Assembly: GCF_000003605.2 (NCBI RefSeq)
Contig: NW_003140811.1
Span: 409,612-455,935 of the forward strand
Reading direction: 5' to 3'
Origin: Saccoglossus kowalevskii
Lineage: Eukaryota; Hemichordata; Enteropneusta; Harrimaniidae
Length of the DNA: 46,324 bases
Shown one piece after another: positions 33,001 to 45,248 of the stretch (positions are counted from its first letter, which is position 1; every line of letters starts with the position of its first letter). The notes below the pieces were generated by a model. It had not been told where the DNA came from. It did not search any database and worked only from the letters and a program-made list of their open reading frames with translations. The position numbers were made by a program, and so were the translations under genes.

Positions 33001-36000
33001 CGAAAATTAATAGATTTATTTTGAGTGTGCGCATGACAAGTCTAAAAATGATCTAAAAAAATTTGCTCATAAACTCTATCAGTGTATCAAATATGCAGAT
33101 GTTATAAATCTTAGCGTGCAGTGTGATATGATCTACCTGGTAACCAGTCATTACCCCATGAATGTTTTAATTTTACTTGCAGGAGTAAATACACGCCCTG
33201 TTCAGTGATTGATTTAAGTAATGAAAAAGATTTTACTGATTCAGTGTACAATAAATGCAATTATTAAAGATTAGAAATATGGTATATATATATATATATA
33301 TGTAACCACACATATAAATTTATCTTATCCTCTATAGTCCCTATACATATTAATAATCAAAAAATAATGAATAACTTGATATTTGTTTTAATTGGTTGAT
33401 TGTACGGGAAACAATGATCACAATTTATATTGATGTAATTTTTGTTCTGTAATTTATAAACTTGAAATGAACACACCCCCACACCTTATACATACTGGGT
33501 AATTCAGTATATATGGTACCGGGTATTTAAAAATAAACAATCCTCCATAGTTACCAGTGTTGGATTTAACTGTGAATAGATTTAAAGTGGTAATGTTGTG
33601 GCAGGAACAACACAGTCTTGAATATACATTGAGTGCTTATAATAGTCTATCAACACGGGGTAAAAAACAACATCATTCATTGCCAACTGTTTTGTTTGGT
33701 TAACGCAAACAACTTTAGTTTTTAACTTAGCAGCGTACTTATTACCCTTTTCATTGTTCGGATCAAGGTAGGAGGCAATGAGGTTATTGACTTATAGATG
33801 TGATGGAAATTTAGAAATGGAAAACTTAATTAATTTTAATACTTTTACAATTCACAGTTCTAGAAAATAATCAGAAAGTACATACTATTAACTGCCTGGA
33901 AAAATACGAATACAGTGTAATTCGCTCGTGCAAAATATATCCCTTAACAGGCCTCAGTGCTTTTATGAGAGCTATTTTTCACTCTCCAACCATTTTCAAA
34001 AGGCAAGGTCTGACTATGAAGAATAATATAGAAAATGTGGCCACTCTTGTGTAAAAACAACAATTATATTGTTGGCTTTGAATTAGATTGTTGAATTCGC
34101 CATGATTTAAAACAAAATTTGTGGAGTCAGGATCCATTTTTTTTTTCACTGGAGGCTGATGTAACTGTTTTGTTCGGTCGAGCTAAATAATACAACTCAT
34201 AGCTGCCTCAGGTAACTAAGTGACGGCTTACTGAGTGTTGTTTTTGTAGGCTAATACGTCAGTAGCGTGTCTGTTTCGCATAAAAGGACCGCAGCCTGAA
34301 ACTTTATCTTTAGTGTAGCTTTTTTTCGGGGGCATTCAACGGGAGGCAAGTCAAATAAAAGTGTCTGTATGCTTTGTTTGTACTGAACAGTGTTCGCCTC
34401 ACTACATTTAAGAACCTTTCTCTGTATCCTTGTCAAAAGGTTTGGGATCACTGATTGTGAAAATCTATTATTCTCCAAGATTTTTGGTAATTAAAGATTT
34501 TTTTCATTGATAATGTGACAATTGAGTGTTGTCAGCGACAATGTGCTACATCAGTTGGAATGATCCCATACTTCTATTTTTGTTGTCTTGATGAATTTAC
34601 TTTGGCCATTATGCATGATGGTCCGACCGTGTTGCCAACAAACACATTCTGTATCCAGTCGTAGAGTCCAAATCGTTTAACCAACAGAAACCAATATAGG
34701 AAAGTAAAATAAAATACATAGAATTGTAATATGAATAATTTGTCGTTAGTTTTTCTGTAAGCGAGGATGCAATAGTGGTTACCAAGCATAGAGAATTCAT
34801 TTGAATGCCGTAGAAATTATGGACGTGACTTTTCATATTCCACAATTTTTCTCAAGGAATAATTGATTCTCATTTTACAGCCCACGCTTTAATTGCTTTA
34901 ATTGTCTAGGTTTTGAACAATCTTGATTTGAATCTTAACTGACAGTATATGCAGACTATAGCCATATATTTTGTATTGTAAACCACATTAATTTCATTTG
35001 ATTTTTACAAGTCTGAGAAGACAGAGAATTCCAGCAACTGTGTCACCAGAGTTTAATTCATACAGGTAGTCGCATTGAACGTTTGACTGCTATGAGGTTC
35101 TTTAAACATGGACTAGGTCACGATGAGTTTAATCTCTGCAAATGATATCAAATCAGGAAAGGTTTAACAGTAATTTATATTCATACTTTTGGGCCACACT
35201 AAGGAGTTTCCATTCATGTACTCATTGTAACTATGTTACCATGGCAACTGCAATATATATTTGAAAAAAAATAGTGATCAAACATTACATCCTTAATAAT
35301 AAAATTGTGTAACATTTTTGAGATAAAAAAACAGAAATATATACAAAAGATTGTTCGAAATCCTACCCATTCTTTCCATAAAAGCAAACGATTTTTTGCA
35401 CTCTTAAATGCAATGTTTTAAGTTGATTTAAAGCTGACAGCTTTAACGATTAAATCAAATTTAATTACAATACATAATGCTACATGTCTCACTTCAGTTG
35501 TATTTGCATTCATTTATAGTGTCTGTGTTTAGCCCCCCCCCCCAATTGCATAGTTGCCATGGCAACATAATGATGATAAAAGAATAGTTGTAATAATAGT
35601 TAAAATTATAAAATAGATCATACATTTACTATCTGCTAGATCAACAAGTAAAATGGGTTTACATGCATGTTGACATTTTATAAACAAATCTTTCTCATAA
35701 ATTTGAAGGTTTATTTCTCCTGCTGTGATGCTTCCACTTCAGAGCTGATAAAGTGTGTGAAATGCGGAGCAACTGTTTCCATGACAATGATAAACACTAT
35801 GGTAATCAGACATGTTGCTGTGTGCAATAATTATTTGAGTTTATATTGCCATTGTAGTTTTTTAAATTTAAATTCTCGTTATAATTGACATTATTTGTTG
35901 CTAAATTTTCTAAATTGCTTGTCATTTTGTTAATAGTACATTCAGAGGTCACCACTAAAGTAAACCATTATTTATTTTGATCATTACAATTTTTATTTAC

Positions 36001-39000
36001 AACAATTTACTTGCTTTAAAATGGTGTTATCTTTTTATTTATGTACATCATGTAATTTTATTAATTTGCATTTGATATATATATATATATATTGAAATGA
36101 ATATTTAAAATTAAATGAAAGAAAAATGTTTATATACAAGTGGAAAACGAGAGCAAGAGATAACATGATACAAACTAATAAACATTATTGGACTGCGATA
36201 ACTAATTGCACTGTTCATTTATTTATTTTCATTTTCCAATACTGTAGAATAATATATTTTCGCTTGGAATTTATTTTCGCTATTTTCACTGAAGGGATGA
36301 TTCCGTGAAAATAAAATCCAGCGAATATACTTTGTTTTCTATATTTCACATTACACTCATCAAAAATCAGTGAAAAATAAATTCCATACAAAACGCCCAA
36401 GAAGCCTTTTCAGCGAAAAAATTAATTCCAGCGAAAAGAAAGTATTCCACAGTAATATATATTTATTTTATTACAGTATTGTAGGCTTTTGGCCTTATAT
36501 TCAACAAAAAGTCCATAAAATCAAAGGAATGATCATGCCATCTTAATCAACATTGGAAATAATATTGTCTCTTAATTTGAAACATTAGAGTATATACTTT
36601 GATAAAGACTGAAGCACAATTGGGTTATGAGAATTTAAAAGTGAAATAAATTTAATTTTTGATGGGTATTTGTAATAGTAAGGGGGAAGAAATTTTTCTC
36701 TCAAAAGTTTGTAAAAGGGACATTCGCAACAAAAATGAAAATTTATTTTTATATTTTGTTTTCACTTTCTGTAAAGTACATAAAGTGCAGATTCTTCTTT
36801 CTCTGGGAATATTTACCGCCCTACCACTCTTGATGTGAAATCTGTGACAAGAAACACGAAATCTGCATACGGAACTCCTGAGAAAATTGTTATTGATAGA
36901 GAACAGATATTTCTTTAAAACCCGATAATTTTTATAGAGACTATAGGTGTCAAGCATGGAAAAGGATTGCAAACTGATTGACCATTGTTGTGCAGCAATA
37001 TCAGACGATCTTTGTTTAAAGGTGGACACAAACATATTTACATTGCCGACCCCTTGTATATCCCAAGTTATACCGAGACCAAAACTAAACAGCAATTCTA
37101 TTAGGTTATATGCCCAGCATGTATAACCTCTTTCATTTATTTCAAATTGGTAATTATAACAACATTTAATATCTTGTCACAATCCTGGATGTTTAACCAA
37201 TATTTAACAATACAAGACATTCTAAAGGTTTTCAGCAGCAGTTCAAGTGCCTTTAGTATATACTTGCTAAAAGAGGTATGGACTTTTTCAATATTTTCTC
37301 CAGCATGGAATCCCCAATTTCACACTCGTAATTCAATATTGGTAGATTTTGACGTCACGAAAATAAAAATGTTGAAAAATGTTCAAATTTCCATGTTTTA
37401 TAATCGCAGACAGTCATACTTTTAAGTGTTAGGTATTCTGAATATGTTAGTAAGGAAATAGTCAATATAAAAAAAATTGTCTGCACAGGAAATCAATACA
37501 GTATAATATATTGAATGTATTCAGATTTGACTGGATATTACTGTTACGTACACTGTACAATGTATGGTGGTGATCTTATAGTGTTCTCACTGAACAAAAT
37601 AAGCCGTCACAACGCCTTTTATTTGAGAACGTTGTTAAAAATGTTTTTTGAATCAAGTTAGAAAACAGAAAGCAATATTAGAATATTGCTGTGATTTATA
37701 AAATCTGTTTGTTTTCTCTAAGCTTTGTTTAAATCACCATACTCATCACAACGTGTTGTGTTCGATATTGGTTGCATATGTGTACAATGCTTGCTTTCCA
37801 ACATGTGCTTTGTGATGACTTAAATGTGTAAAAGACAATGACAGATTGAACTACCTTAGTCAAAATTTAACATAAAAATAAAAAATATATATATACCGGT
37901 ATATATATATATATATATATATATGTACATATATATATATTAACAATATTGGTGGGATATATTCTGCCATATATAATATACCGGTAGTTTTTTACAGAAA
38001 AGTTTAAAAGAAATCTAACATGTATATGTGTAGAACCACTAATTATAATGTAATTATAGACTTTTATAGTAGTAAAATCATTTGCATATTTCCATTGAGA
38101 ATTGGAATAAACGTACAAGAATTCATAATGTCAGCTAAATTACAAAACAGTAAATGTACGTTCTGTGAATCTAATTGTGATTAAACACAATTTTAATATT
38201 GAATGAATTTGGTCATTTCTGAATTAACCTACCAAAATATAACAACAAATACTTTCAATCGGGAAGTTTCAGTTTAAAGCAGGCTCTTTCAGTTTTCTGT
38301 CTGCTAGGAGTGAATCAAGTTGGTCCATTATAGTGTGATGTCACTTCCTGGATACAATGCCTCTAATGGCAGACAGAGAGTGAATCAAATTGGCCTAATA
38401 GCATGTGATGTCACTTCCTGTATACAGTGCCTGATAAATGTCAGATAAAACATTGAATGTCAAACCACTGCTAAAGTCTAAAGAATGCTTTGGTAAAAGC
38501 CAAACTCAATTTCTGCTGATTTTCCAGTGATTTTAATGCACATTAGTATGACTTTAAACTAAGTTCCTAATTAGGCCAGATAAAGTGAACTCTACTTGTT
38601 ATCTGATTAGTGAAATACATTTATTCATTTTATAGCCAATCTGTATAACAAAAGTCTAGAAATGTCAACATCACTTTGATTCAAATTAATCCACTTGTGA
38701 TTTTCACAAGGAGAATGGTGGTTTTGAGTATTCAATCTTAGCAACCCAAAACTGCACATTAACACAGCACATGCCCTCTTTTTTCCTAAAAATATTTAAA
38801 AAAAAGTTTTTGCTAGGGAAATTGAAACCTTTTTCTGATTGAAACAAGTTTTCTGATTGTAAACAGTATTACGTACATATTCTCAAAATACTGGAGCCCA
38901 CACTTCTATGGTTGTATATAATAACTTTTTTATAATAATAATTTTTTATAAACTTTCTCAAAGTAGGTTTCTATTTTATTTTCACAACTGGAATAATTTG

Positions 39001-42000
39001 TTAATGTTTTCATTTAAGGAATAAATCAAATAAAAAAACAACACATCAACGTCTTTGATTTATATACATTACACATCTAACGTGTAAATATTCATTATAG
39101 ATATATTGAGCATTCGTAATATTATTTTTATACCATGTCTCAATATTTTAAAAGTTTGTCATTTTATGAAAACTATTGTTAAACAAATAATTTGAAATGT
39201 TAAAAAATAAAATTGTCGGTCATCGTAAGGTGACGTCGCTTCATCTCACGTTGCTGGTCGACTTTTCAGAAAACCTTGTTGAGTTTCCATAGCATCATGA
39301 AGGAGATCATAAACAATGCCTATTGTCTCTATTGTGTTTTCAAGTTGAATGTTCATCGCCATTGTAATTACACTGTTGTTATTTGCAGCACAACACTTTT
39401 ACTTTTCCTCTTACTGGACAAAAAAACATTTGCCACTCCGAAATGCAATACTTATATTTTTTATAGAAATTCACGTCCTATTTATTATTCATGTATTGTT
39501 CGTAAATAATTGGAAGACTACCCTAGATAAAATGTGCAACTATATATAGTTCAAGCAGACATGTTTCAAGATTTTGGTTGATTTTTTTTTAAGACCAGAC
39601 TTTTTTTATTCCTTGTTTCTTGAGTTTTTATATGGCAATTTATTTGAGGAGGACGGGAAAAAAAAAAATTAATTCTTTTTTTCCCATTAGATTTAAGTGA
39701 GATCATTGATCAAAGAGAAGAAATGAAATAAAATTTTATTCCATGTATCACCTTGTTTCTGATCTGCGCGAGACTTCGGTAATTTGATCATGATACTTCC
39801 ACAAAAAAAGGATCTTGGTTTTGTTATGCGGCGGGCTGAAACAAAATGAAAATAAAAATAATTTTTTTTAGCAATTTTTTGCACTTAAAAGTCGACAGGT
39901 GCGAGAAATTACGCTGAAATAATATTTTATTTTTATTTCATTTTCGGCTCCTGTTCATTTGGCGGGTTTGCGAAACAAGGGATAATAAAAGTCTAGCCAA
40001 AATATGAATAAGTGAATCTAAAAAATCGACACAAAGCTAACTTTATATTTCTTTAATAAACCAAGCTTATATTTTTGAGAAAAATAAATAAATAAACAAA
40101 CAATTCTAATTAAATGGATTACAACAATTATAGAATTATATTTTTTTTCCAGCAATAATGCTTGCACAAATCATTTTTCACTTTTATTTATTTATCAAGT
40201 AATGCAATAACACAAGAATGTTATTCAGTGTACTAAGAGATAAAAACAGGGTCGATATTAAGTATATATCGATTCACTACTAATCTCCAATATCTGCAGA
40301 TTACCAGGGATTATTTTTTATAGCTGCTTTTATTCAACTCCTAAATCGATTTTAACTTTAGATACATCATGCGTTGCCATTGTTGTAATAAATTGCTTTA
40401 TGTTAAAATATGTACTATTACCATTGATTCCCCACTTTTCTTTTTATTGAAATAAAAAAAACATTGCATGTTTTCCAAAGAATCAGCAAATTAGCTTTAA
40501 CCCAGCAATTTTTTTTCATTTTAATGCTTTAATGCTTAGAAACCTGTCCTCAATGATGCCTAGATTAAAATAATTTGGTTTCTGGTCATTGCACAGCGCA
40601 CATCTGTTAAATAAAAATTTGAGAATTTAAAGGAAAAAAAAATTCAGTTTCATGGAAAATCCAAATGACAGAATAATTTTAAAATTAGAATAAAAATATA
40701 AGACATTTAAAATAATTAAATGCATCTATTTTGGGAAAGTTTTTAATTAATTAATTTTAATTAATTTTTATTCTATTTATTTTTTTGTGTGTGTACATTG
40801 TCACTCCCAACTTTAGAGCATACATTATACATGTATTGTGAATATTGTAAACATTCTCTTTACAGAATTCTTAGTTATCGCAGTAATGAACATATTGACG
40901 TTTAAGGAATGAATGAAATTATTGTTCTAATACCACATACCCTGTTGTTGCAAGTGTTTTTCTTCATAATGTTTCCATTCATATCCCATTGTGCTGCATG
41001 TTTTACAATAGAAGTTTGCATTTTATATACCGGTATAAACATTTATTGAGTATTTACCTCTGCTATTGATTTTGTCGAGCAGAGCTTATCAGATGAGTGA
41101 TTGTCCCGTCATTGTCTGTGTCAACTTTTTACTTTTTCGACTTCTTTTTGAAAACTACGAATCTGATTTCTTTGATACTTGGTGTGTATGTACCTTGTGT
41201 AGATCTCACTTAGATTTGTTCAATTTATGATTATATCTTGAATTCTCTAATTTTGGTGAGTATTTCTGTCATTTATGGTAAAAAATGGTATTTTCAACTT
41301 CTAGTTGAAAACCACAAGAGAGATTACTTTGATATTATACCTTAGGTACCTCTGTCAGATTTGTTCATTTTGTGATGATATGCTCAATTCATTAATTTTG
41401 ATGAATATTTTTGTCATTTTGGTAAACAGTGACATTTTTGACTTCTTGTTAAAAACTGCAAATTTATGGTTTTGATATTATACATATAGGTACCTTATGT
41501 GAAACAATCTCAGATTTGTTCATTTTGTGAGTGATAATATTTTCAATTCTGTAATTGAAATGTGCATTGCTAACAGCAGAGCTATTTCAACCGACAGGCT
41601 GCTTGTTTATATAACTAATGAAATAATTTGTGATAAATTATTTCTCTTGTATATTCTCAGGGATTGGGAAAGAAAAAATTAGAAGTTAAGCAAAAAGGTG
41701 CCTATCAACCAGATTTCATCGCCTGGGTACCCCATGCCAAGGATATTAAGAGCGCTGGTCCATCAGTATCCTCGTACAGGAATGACTACAAGACGGGGGC
41801 GACATCGCGAAGTGTTCCACAGATTTTAATAAACTCAGTCAGGAGGCCTAATACAGCTATGCCTATTGATCCGAAACCGCCCATTGATGAGAGGCCGTTG
41901 ACCACGTATCGCTTTGTACATAGACATTTACAGCCTAACCCTCGAGTAAACACGAATATGAACACTGGAGATGTGGAGGACCGACCAGTACCATTTGTGA

Positions 42001-42503
42001 AGACGCATCAGTATATTAACACAGCAATTCCTTCAGTGTACGACAGAAAAACATCACTCACTAATCTCCGGCGAAGTCGAGCGGCGTCAGCTCCTCTGAT
42101 GAGGGAAAGCGTTGCAATGTGTCTGCAATGGTATGTTCCAAAATCAGAGATAGTAACTCCGCTATCATTGGTTGGGAATGAAAACCGAGCAGCAGTCGGC
42201 CCCCTAAAAGAACTTTCACAAGTACAACCGAAAAGAGTTCTTGCAAGCACAAATGAAAGCTTTCAATCCCCTCCCATCTTGATGCAGACAGCGCCCCCAG
42301 CGCTTCAACAACAAGACACGCCAGCAGAAATGGTTCCATCACCACCAACAGTCAGCATGCCAGTCAGCATGCCCGCACCACTACCTCCTCCAGTTGTATG
42401 CACAGAACCTAGTTTTGCGCGTACGACGCCTGCAGCGCCAACTGCCCCACCTGTAGCAGAACCCGCACCACAAAACACAGCTAATTACTGTGAGGGAGAA
42501 TAG
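27033..42503 (+). CDS. TEX36: TEX36-like protein, four exons, with extended proline-rich tail
   Basis: Exons: 27033-27059, 27178-27291, 28975-29052, 41661-42503 (TAG), all phase 0, 353 aa. The start ATG has A at -3 and G at +4. Exon 3 plus the start of exon 4 reads FSKHDNRFSF (about residues 55-64), then GLGKKK (74-79), then F-x2-W. The same order (FS.HDNR.SF, GLG.KK, F..W) occurs in vertebrate TEX36, and GSWYPSGF near the N-terminus parallels its GRWFPHIG. TEX36 is a small testis-expressed protein of poorly known function. Exon 4 continues for about 260 residues beyond that core. It holds an SYRNDYK motif and several proline-linked segments, and it ends in a low-complexity Pro/Ala/Val-rich tail (about 275-353), so this protein is clearly longer than the vertebrate one (about 190 aa). 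Intron 3 is 12.6 kb and full of repeats. A possible AATAAA is at 42879. There is no signal peptide or membrane segment. Confidence 0.78.
27292..28974. other. TEX36-like intron 2
   Basis: AT-rich intron with a short (AT)n run at 28491-28514; no other gene recognised. Confidence 0.5.
29570..29997. mobile_element. 428-bp MITE, TTA target duplication, copy 1
   Basis: Inverted ends GGCCAGACTTTTATTATCCC and ggaataaaaaggtctggcc, with TTA on each side (29567-29569, 29998-30000). This 3-bp duplication is compatible with PIF/Harbinger-type insertion. No coding capacity. Confidence 0.8.
30001..31203. other. TEX36-like intron 3, segment without genes
   Basis: Contains a short (CA)n run near 30450 and a local duplication of gacagtctgcatgcaa (30697 and 30750). 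Nothing else recognised. Confidence 0.45.
31204..31440. mobile_element. piggyBac-like MITE, copy 2
   Basis: Same family and orientation as 20782-20995: starts CCGTTTCACCACCAG after TTAA and ends TTGGTGGTGAAAAGG before TTAG (one base changed). It lies in TEX36-like intron 3. Confidence 0.8.
31445..35234. other. TEX36-like intron 3, mostly featureless
   Basis: AT-rich. At about 32778-32915 GC-richer sequence is bounded by ATTTAAAG and CTTTAAAT with internal gtcgtcg/cgacgac inverted repeats, possibly a 140-bp MITE. A short (AT)n run lies at 33281-33301. Confidence 0.4.
35235..35248. promoter_or_regulatory. Palindromic RFX-type X-box
   Basis: GTTACCATGGCAAC fits the symmetric RFX consensus (GTTRCCATGGYAAC) at every position. 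It lies inside TEX36-like intron 3. RFX factors are known to drive cilium and flagellum genes; function here is inference. Confidence 0.5.
35553..35566. promoter_or_regulatory. Second palindromic RFX-type X-box
   Basis: GTTGCCATGGCAAC is a perfect 14-bp palindrome matching the RFX consensus, 318 bp from the first. A C run (35533-35543) lies just upstream. Confidence 0.5.
36240..36454. mobile_element. TA-flanked MITE (TACTGTAAAATAC family), best-preserved copy
   Basis: 215 bp with about 40-bp inverted ends: TACTGTAGAATAATATATTT at the left and aaagaaagtattccacagta at the right, with ttcgct and agcgaa at the inner ends. TA ends suggest Tc1/mariner-type insertion. It lies in TEX36-like intron 3. 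Confidence 0.8.
36652..37095 (-). pseudogene. Non-LTR retrotransposon fragment (C-terminal, downstream of reverse transcriptase)
   Basis: A 147-codon frame that resembles the tail of LINE-type ORF2 proteins of marine invertebrates. It has QGVGNVNMFVSTFKQR, a tryptophan-containing linker (QQWSISL), CRFRVSCHRFHIKSGR, then NIPRERRICTLC with C-x2-C. After the cysteine pair the frame becomes lysine-rich and the expected histidine and further cysteine are lost. No polymerase motifs are present upstream, so this is a truncated, dead copy. The identification is from pattern memory. Confidence 0.6.
37096..39592. other. TEX36-like intron 3, repeat-poor segment
   Basis: Holds TA-rich simple repeats (37884-37940) and a two-unit tandem duplication of about 71 bp (38308-38450) sharing gagtgaatcaa and gtgatgtcacttcctg. 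A 92-codon AT-rich frame at 37147-37425 looks like chance. Confidence 0.45.
39593..39998. mobile_element. 406-bp MITE, copy 2, inverted relative to copy 1
   Basis: Starts gaccagactttttttattcc and ends ggataataaaagtctagcc. The internal order (gaggacggg, then gcggcgggct, then ggcgggtttgcg) is the reverse complement of 29570-29997. Confidence 0.8.
41057..41604. mobile_element. TAGCTCCGCTGT inverted-repeat element, copy 2
   Basis: Starts ctctgctattgattttgtcg, carries diverged internal repeats of the family, and ends ACAGCAGAGCTA followed by a caaccgacaggctg hairpin. It ends 56 bp before TEX36-like exon 4. Confidence 0.7.
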
Positions 42504-42878
42504 ATGGCTATTATTAGACTCTTCTGGTTTCTTCATTTATGATTCTCTGTCCTAAATGTACAATACCCTTTATCAAACAATGAAACAAATTATTTTATTG
42601 CAGTCTAATTAGACAATTAATATTAGTCTTTTTAATTTCCATCTCAATTTTGGATCATGATTTATCTTTGATTACACCCCCCCTTTAAGAATTGTGATTT
42701 TTGTTTGCTTTATTTTAAATTGAGAATATAAATTACAGAAAAGAAACTGATGCATGAAGTCTTTCCTTTAAATATACAGCTATTCCATTGCAAATGCACA
42801 TTCATAATCACTAGGGCTATTGTCATTGGTTAATATACATCATGTGATATAACTACTGATTTGCATATGTCTTTGAAA

Positions 42879-42884
42879 AATAAA
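42879..42884 (+). terminator. Possible polyadenylation signal of the TEX36-like gene
   Basis: AATAAA about 375 nt after the TAG stop, followed by GT-rich sequence (gatgtggatgtttatt). It is the first clear candidate downstream of the CDS. Confidence 0.4.
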
Positions 42885-42982
42885 AGATGTGGATGTTTAT
42901 TCCTATTTAGTACTATATTCTGATTGTAAATATTTCTGTTTTGCTTTTTCAAGAGAGAAAAAAAAAATGTAAGAATACGTTT

Positions 42983-43885
42983 TAGCTCCGCTGTCGACTT
43001 TGTCGAGCGGAGCTTATCATATGAGTGATTGTCCGTCGTCGTCGTCCGGCGTCCGTCGTCCGTGTCAATGTTTTACTTTTTCGACTTCTTCTTGAAACCT
43101 ACAAGCCTGAATGCCTTGATACTTGTTGTATATGTACCTTGGGTAGACCTCTCTCTGATTTGTTCATTTCATGATCATATCTTCAATTCTCTAATGTTGG
43201 TGAATATTTTTGTTAAAAAGTGATATTTTCGACTTCTTGTTAAAAACCGCAAGTCCAATTGCTTTGATATTACATATATAGGTACTACATGTGGATCTCT
43301 CTCAGATTTGTTCATTTTGTAATGATATCTTCAATTCTCTAATTTTGGTGAATATTTTTGTCATTTTTGGTAAAAAGTGATATTTTCGACTTCTTGTTAA
43401 AAACCGCAAGTCCAATTGCTTTGATATTACATATATAGGTACTACATGTGGACCTCTCTCAGATTTGTTCATTTTGTAATGATATCTTCAATTCTCTAAT
43501 TTTGGTGAATATTTTTGTCATTTTTGGTAAAAAGTGATATTTCCAACTTCTTGTTAAAAACCGCAAGTCCAATTGCTTTGATATTATATATATAGGTACT
43601 ACATGTGGACCTCTCTCAGATTTGTTCATTTTGTAATGATATCTTTAATTCTCTAATTTTGGTGAATATTTTTGTCATTTTTGGTAAAAAGTGATATTTT
43701 CTTCTTGTTAAAAACCACAATCATTTATGGTGAAAAATGATATTTTTGAATTCTTGTTGAAAACAGCAAGTCCCATTGCATTGATACAGTACTATGCATA
43801 TTGTTCATTTTCTAATGATATCTTCTCTTCTTTAATTGAAATGTGCATTGCTAACAGCGGAGCTATCTCAGCCGAGAGGCTGCTT
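42983..43885. mobile_element. TAGCTCCGCTGT inverted-repeat element, copy 3, with 157-bp tandem units
   Basis: Perfect 12-bp ends TAGCTCCGCTGT (42983-42994) and ACAGCGGAGCTA (43854-43865), each next to a hairpin. The interior repeats a 157-bp unit (gatattttcgacttcttgtt...) starting at 43222, 43379, 43536 and 43693, nearly identical between units. Near 43029 lies a gtcgtcgtccggcgtccgtc block. No coding capacity. Confidence 0.82.
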
Positions 43886-45069
43886 GTTTTTTATTTTTTT
43901 ATTAACTGCACTGTATTTTCTGTTGTCATTTATTGTACTCGTGAATTCCTGTGTTTCTTTTTGTGTGCAATGAATGAATGTAGTCCGTCCACATATTTGC
44001 ATTATGCAAGATATTTGTATATATTACAACTTTCTAAAATGAATTCTAAAAATAAAATGCATTATTATTAGAGCTATGCTCTAAATAGTCACTTATAAGT
44101 GAAAATATTTAGTCTCCGTTTTATCGCCTGCTTCGTAGCATATTTATATTTATATATAGGCATTTTGCGAATCAACGACTAACACTCAATTAATGTAAGT
44201 AAATTGATAAGTTGACATACAGTTTCGGATTTTTTAAATAATTGGAAGAAATACAAAAGTATTTATCACTGTATAAACATTGAGTGCTGTATATGCTGTA
44301 ATTGCTTTGTTGTGTCGTCTTGTACACTTGGAAATGTTTTAGTTTTGTCACGAGCTATAAAGGTCGATGTTTGTCTTACAACATTTCTCACAAATTCAAT
44401 TGAGCTGTTGATCATATTTTCATTGTTGTTGGTTCAATGTTTCAAAATACAAGAAACAGAACTACCATGAAAAATGGAATCGAGGCATTATATACAAATC
44501 GGAATCTGATACGACAAAAAAAAAATCTATCAATAAATAAGCTGAATTCTGATTGGTCTTACCGTGTCAGGGATGGGTAGCCAATCAGGCAAAATTTTGT
44601 AAATAATTTGTATTGACTAAACTGGTATTTTTACATTGGTTTCTATGGTGCGATTATTGTCTCAAAATTTTGCTTGGAATTATGGGATGAAAAAGACATT
44701 GATATGGATTCTACTATTGCGAAAGTATTTCAAAAAAATTATGTATAATTTAATGAGTTTCCAGGGTGATAATAGTTTTCCATTATTTACAATGGGAAAC
44801 TATTTCCCATAAAACATTGCATACGTGTGTAGTAAAATGCTGAGTAATGCATAATTTGACTTCACCTTGAACTGCTTTAAATCTTAGCAATAATTTATAA
44901 AAGTTCACCTTGTAATGCTACACAGTTTAATTCCAATCATTTTACTAAAGAGTACCTCACAAAATGTGCTGATGCCAAACATACAACCGAGGTCAGAAAA
45001 GCATGTGCATTGTCTATGCTGTGATTATTGTGGCTTATGTCATGGGACAGTGGCGAAGTCTGTATCAGA
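43886..45069. other. Intergenic stretch, no gene seen
   Basis: AT-rich. A hairpin pair around 44771-44821 (atagttttccatt / aatgggaaactatttccca) has no flanking duplication. Confidence 0.4.
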
Positions 45070-45248
45070 TACTGTCAAATAATTTAATTTAGCCGGAATT
45101 AATATTTTCGCTAAAAAGATGATTTGGAGATTTTTAACGAGTTGATTTTAAAATACAGGATGAAAGGTATTTTATTCTCACTGAATCGGCCCTTCAGTGA
45201 GAATAACGAAAAAATAAACTGCAAGTGAAAATAAAGTATTTTACAGTA
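45070..45248. mobile_element. TA-flanked MITE (TACTGTAAAATAC family), intergenic copy
   Basis: Starts tactgtcaaataatttaatt and ends aaataaagtattttacagta. It lies upstream of the gene at the right edge. Confidence 0.75.

Noticed and set aside
34207-34235. 29-bp hairpin CTCAGGTAA...TTACTGAG
   Set aside because: Resembles family II ends, but the flanks (tagctgc, tgttgtt) do not match.
37147-37425. 92-codon plus-strand frame in the TEX36-like intron
   Set aside because: AT-rich composition, no recognisable motif, no splice partners.
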